Position numbers and translations under genes: made by a program
NCBI RefSeq assembly: GCF_041146395.1
Contig: NC_090989.1
Location: 54,524,501-54,588,500, forward strand
DNA: 64,000 bases
Source of the DNA: Eulemur rufifrons
Taxonomy: Eukaryota; Chordata; Mammalia; Primates; Lemuridae
Direction: 5' to 3'
In this document: positions 62,860 through 64,000 of the stretch, one piece after another
Layout of the letters: each line of letters starts with the position of its first letter
Numbering within the stretch: position 1 is the first letter of the stretch
Notes under the pieces: model-generated
What the model was told of the DNA's origin: nothing
The model's database searches: none
What the model saw: only the letters and a program-made list of their open reading frames with translations

Positions 62860-63960
62860 TTTGCCTGCATGATTTGGCCTCAGTTATTAACTCTTGGCTT
62901 CCTATGCTATTTTCCCTATTGCTCATTATACTCCAGAAATAATGGTCTTCCTTCAGTTCCTTGAACATGTCAAATTCTTTTCTACCTGAGTGCCTTGGCA
63001 CCCATATATTCCCTTTCTTAGAGTATTCTTCTCTCTTTTTTGCTTTAACTTCCTTTTTTAATTTTCTCTTATCATTTAAGTTTTTGTTTAAAGTTCACCT
63101 CCAAGAGGCCTCCCCTGATAACCCAAAATAATTTTCTTCCCTCTCTTTTATATGCAGTTTTCTTGTACTTATTTCATTCATCCATTCACTCACTTATTTT
63201 TCACTCATTCATTTAAAACCTACTATCTATCAAATCCTGAGAAATAGCAGTAAACCAAAAGAGACAAAGATTCTGCTCTCATAGAGCTTACAACTTATTA
63301 GGACAGAAAGACACTAATCAGATGCACACAGTCCAATGTAAAGTCTCAATTATGACAGCTCTTGAGAAGAACAGGTTAATGTTCCTAAGGGAGAGGATTA
63401 TTACGCTACAAAATATAAAACAAGATTTCTCTTGGTCAGTAGATTCAGGGAGAGTTTCTCTGAGGAAGTAATACTTGTGGCAAGATCCAAAGGATGAATA
63501 AGAATTAACTATGTGAAGAGAGAAAACAAACAGTACTATGGGTAGAGAAGAGAGCATGTGCAAAGGGCCTGTGGCATTGGGAGGCAGCATGGTAAACATG
63601 AATGTCTGAAAGATAGCCATTGCAGCTGGAGCAAAAAGAAGATGAGTGAGAGTGGTATGAGATGGGGCTAAAAGATGACATAAAGATCCCATCATTCCAG
63701 GCACCATTGACCGTATTAAAATGTTTTTTCTTTTCTTTTAATTTCTAGAACAAGGAGAAGCCATCAGAGAGTAAGCTTTGACACAATGATGTGTGTATTT
63801 TGAAAAGAGTTCTTGGTCACAATTTGGAAAGAGATGTGATTGGATCAGTTACTAGATTATGGCTGTAGCCCATGCAAAAGTGATGATAGCTTGGGTGGGG
63901 ATTTTGCTAATAAAGAGGGAGAAAAGAGGCTGGATTTTGCAATTTTTAAAAGTACTCAAA
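62860..63960 (+). repeat. Ancient mammalian repeats (two families in series)
   Basis: 62860-63130 resembles the pyrimidine-rich family at 55160 ('agttcacctccaagaggcct'). 63150-63960 resembles the family at 17000 and 28385 ('agagcatgtgcaaagggcct', 'catagagcttacaacttatt'). The minus-strand 129-codon frame at 63707-63318 lies on the opposite strand of this repeat and is not a gene. Confidence 0.55.
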
Positions 63961-64000
63961 GGGATTTTTTAAAGCTTCAACACCATTATATCTTTCTACA

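Noticed and set aside
63318..63707. 129-codon minus-strand frame with membrane-like segments
   Set aside because: It lies opposite an ancient interspersed repeat; the hydrophobicity follows from the purine-rich plus strand.

Overview
This window looks like intergenic or deep-intronic nuclear DNA from a primate, most likely a strepsirrhine (lemur group). Four dimeric Alu elements (about 8261, 10098, 37154 and 50847) carry the diagnostic strepsirrhine middle linker, a stretch of the type 'aaattatatggaca(g/a)ctaaaaat' before the right arm. The young L1 copies end in a 3' tail of the type 'GGGGGTACAAA', which I associate with lemur L1s. The sequence is A+T-rich. I see no operons, no intact protein-coding gene, no tRNA or rRNA gene and no CRISPR array. 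All long open frames are fragments of transposon proteins or chance frames.

Layout. 1-5.9 kb: old L1M 3' end, a possible processed pseudogene on the minus strand, a short young L1 tail, and a second old L1M split by a solo MST-type LTR. 5.9-10.4 kb: a 3.6-kb lemur-lineage L1 with its 5' half inverted, an Alu inside it, a MER5-like scrap and another Alu. 11-15.7 kb: L1 fragments, an unusual 323-bp direct duplication (12295-13256) and an LTR-like segment. 17-22.7 kb: an ancient mammalian repeat, three separate L1M 3'UTR blocks and an ERV1-type LTR. 22.7-25 kb: mostly unique. 25.0-26.2 kb: a complete but inactivated mariner transposon with visible terminal inverted repeats. 26.2-36 kb: unique sequence with MIR and L2 tails, a 148-bp L1 carrying both orientations, short young L1 tails and a Tigger-type MITE. 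37-45.5 kb: a deep nest in which an old minus-strand L1M carries a near-complete Tigger1 (itself split by an L1 scrap) and a 2.2-kb young L1 with a 5' inversion, beside an Alu with a perfect target-site duplication (TSD). 45.5-64 kb: MLT1, MER5, L1M, MIR, L2 and Alu remnants between long unique stretches, with unidentified pseudogene-like frames at 59.1-60.3 kb.

Nothing here forms a working pathway. The value of the window is its transposon stratigraphy: three independent twin-primed L1 insertions, a duplicated G-rich module in the L1 3'UTR whose copy number differs between loci, nested elements with readable TSDs, and a mariner family member whose distribution among primates is worth testing. 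I did not find a convincing new biological system. Family names come from recognising sequence signatures, not from a database search.
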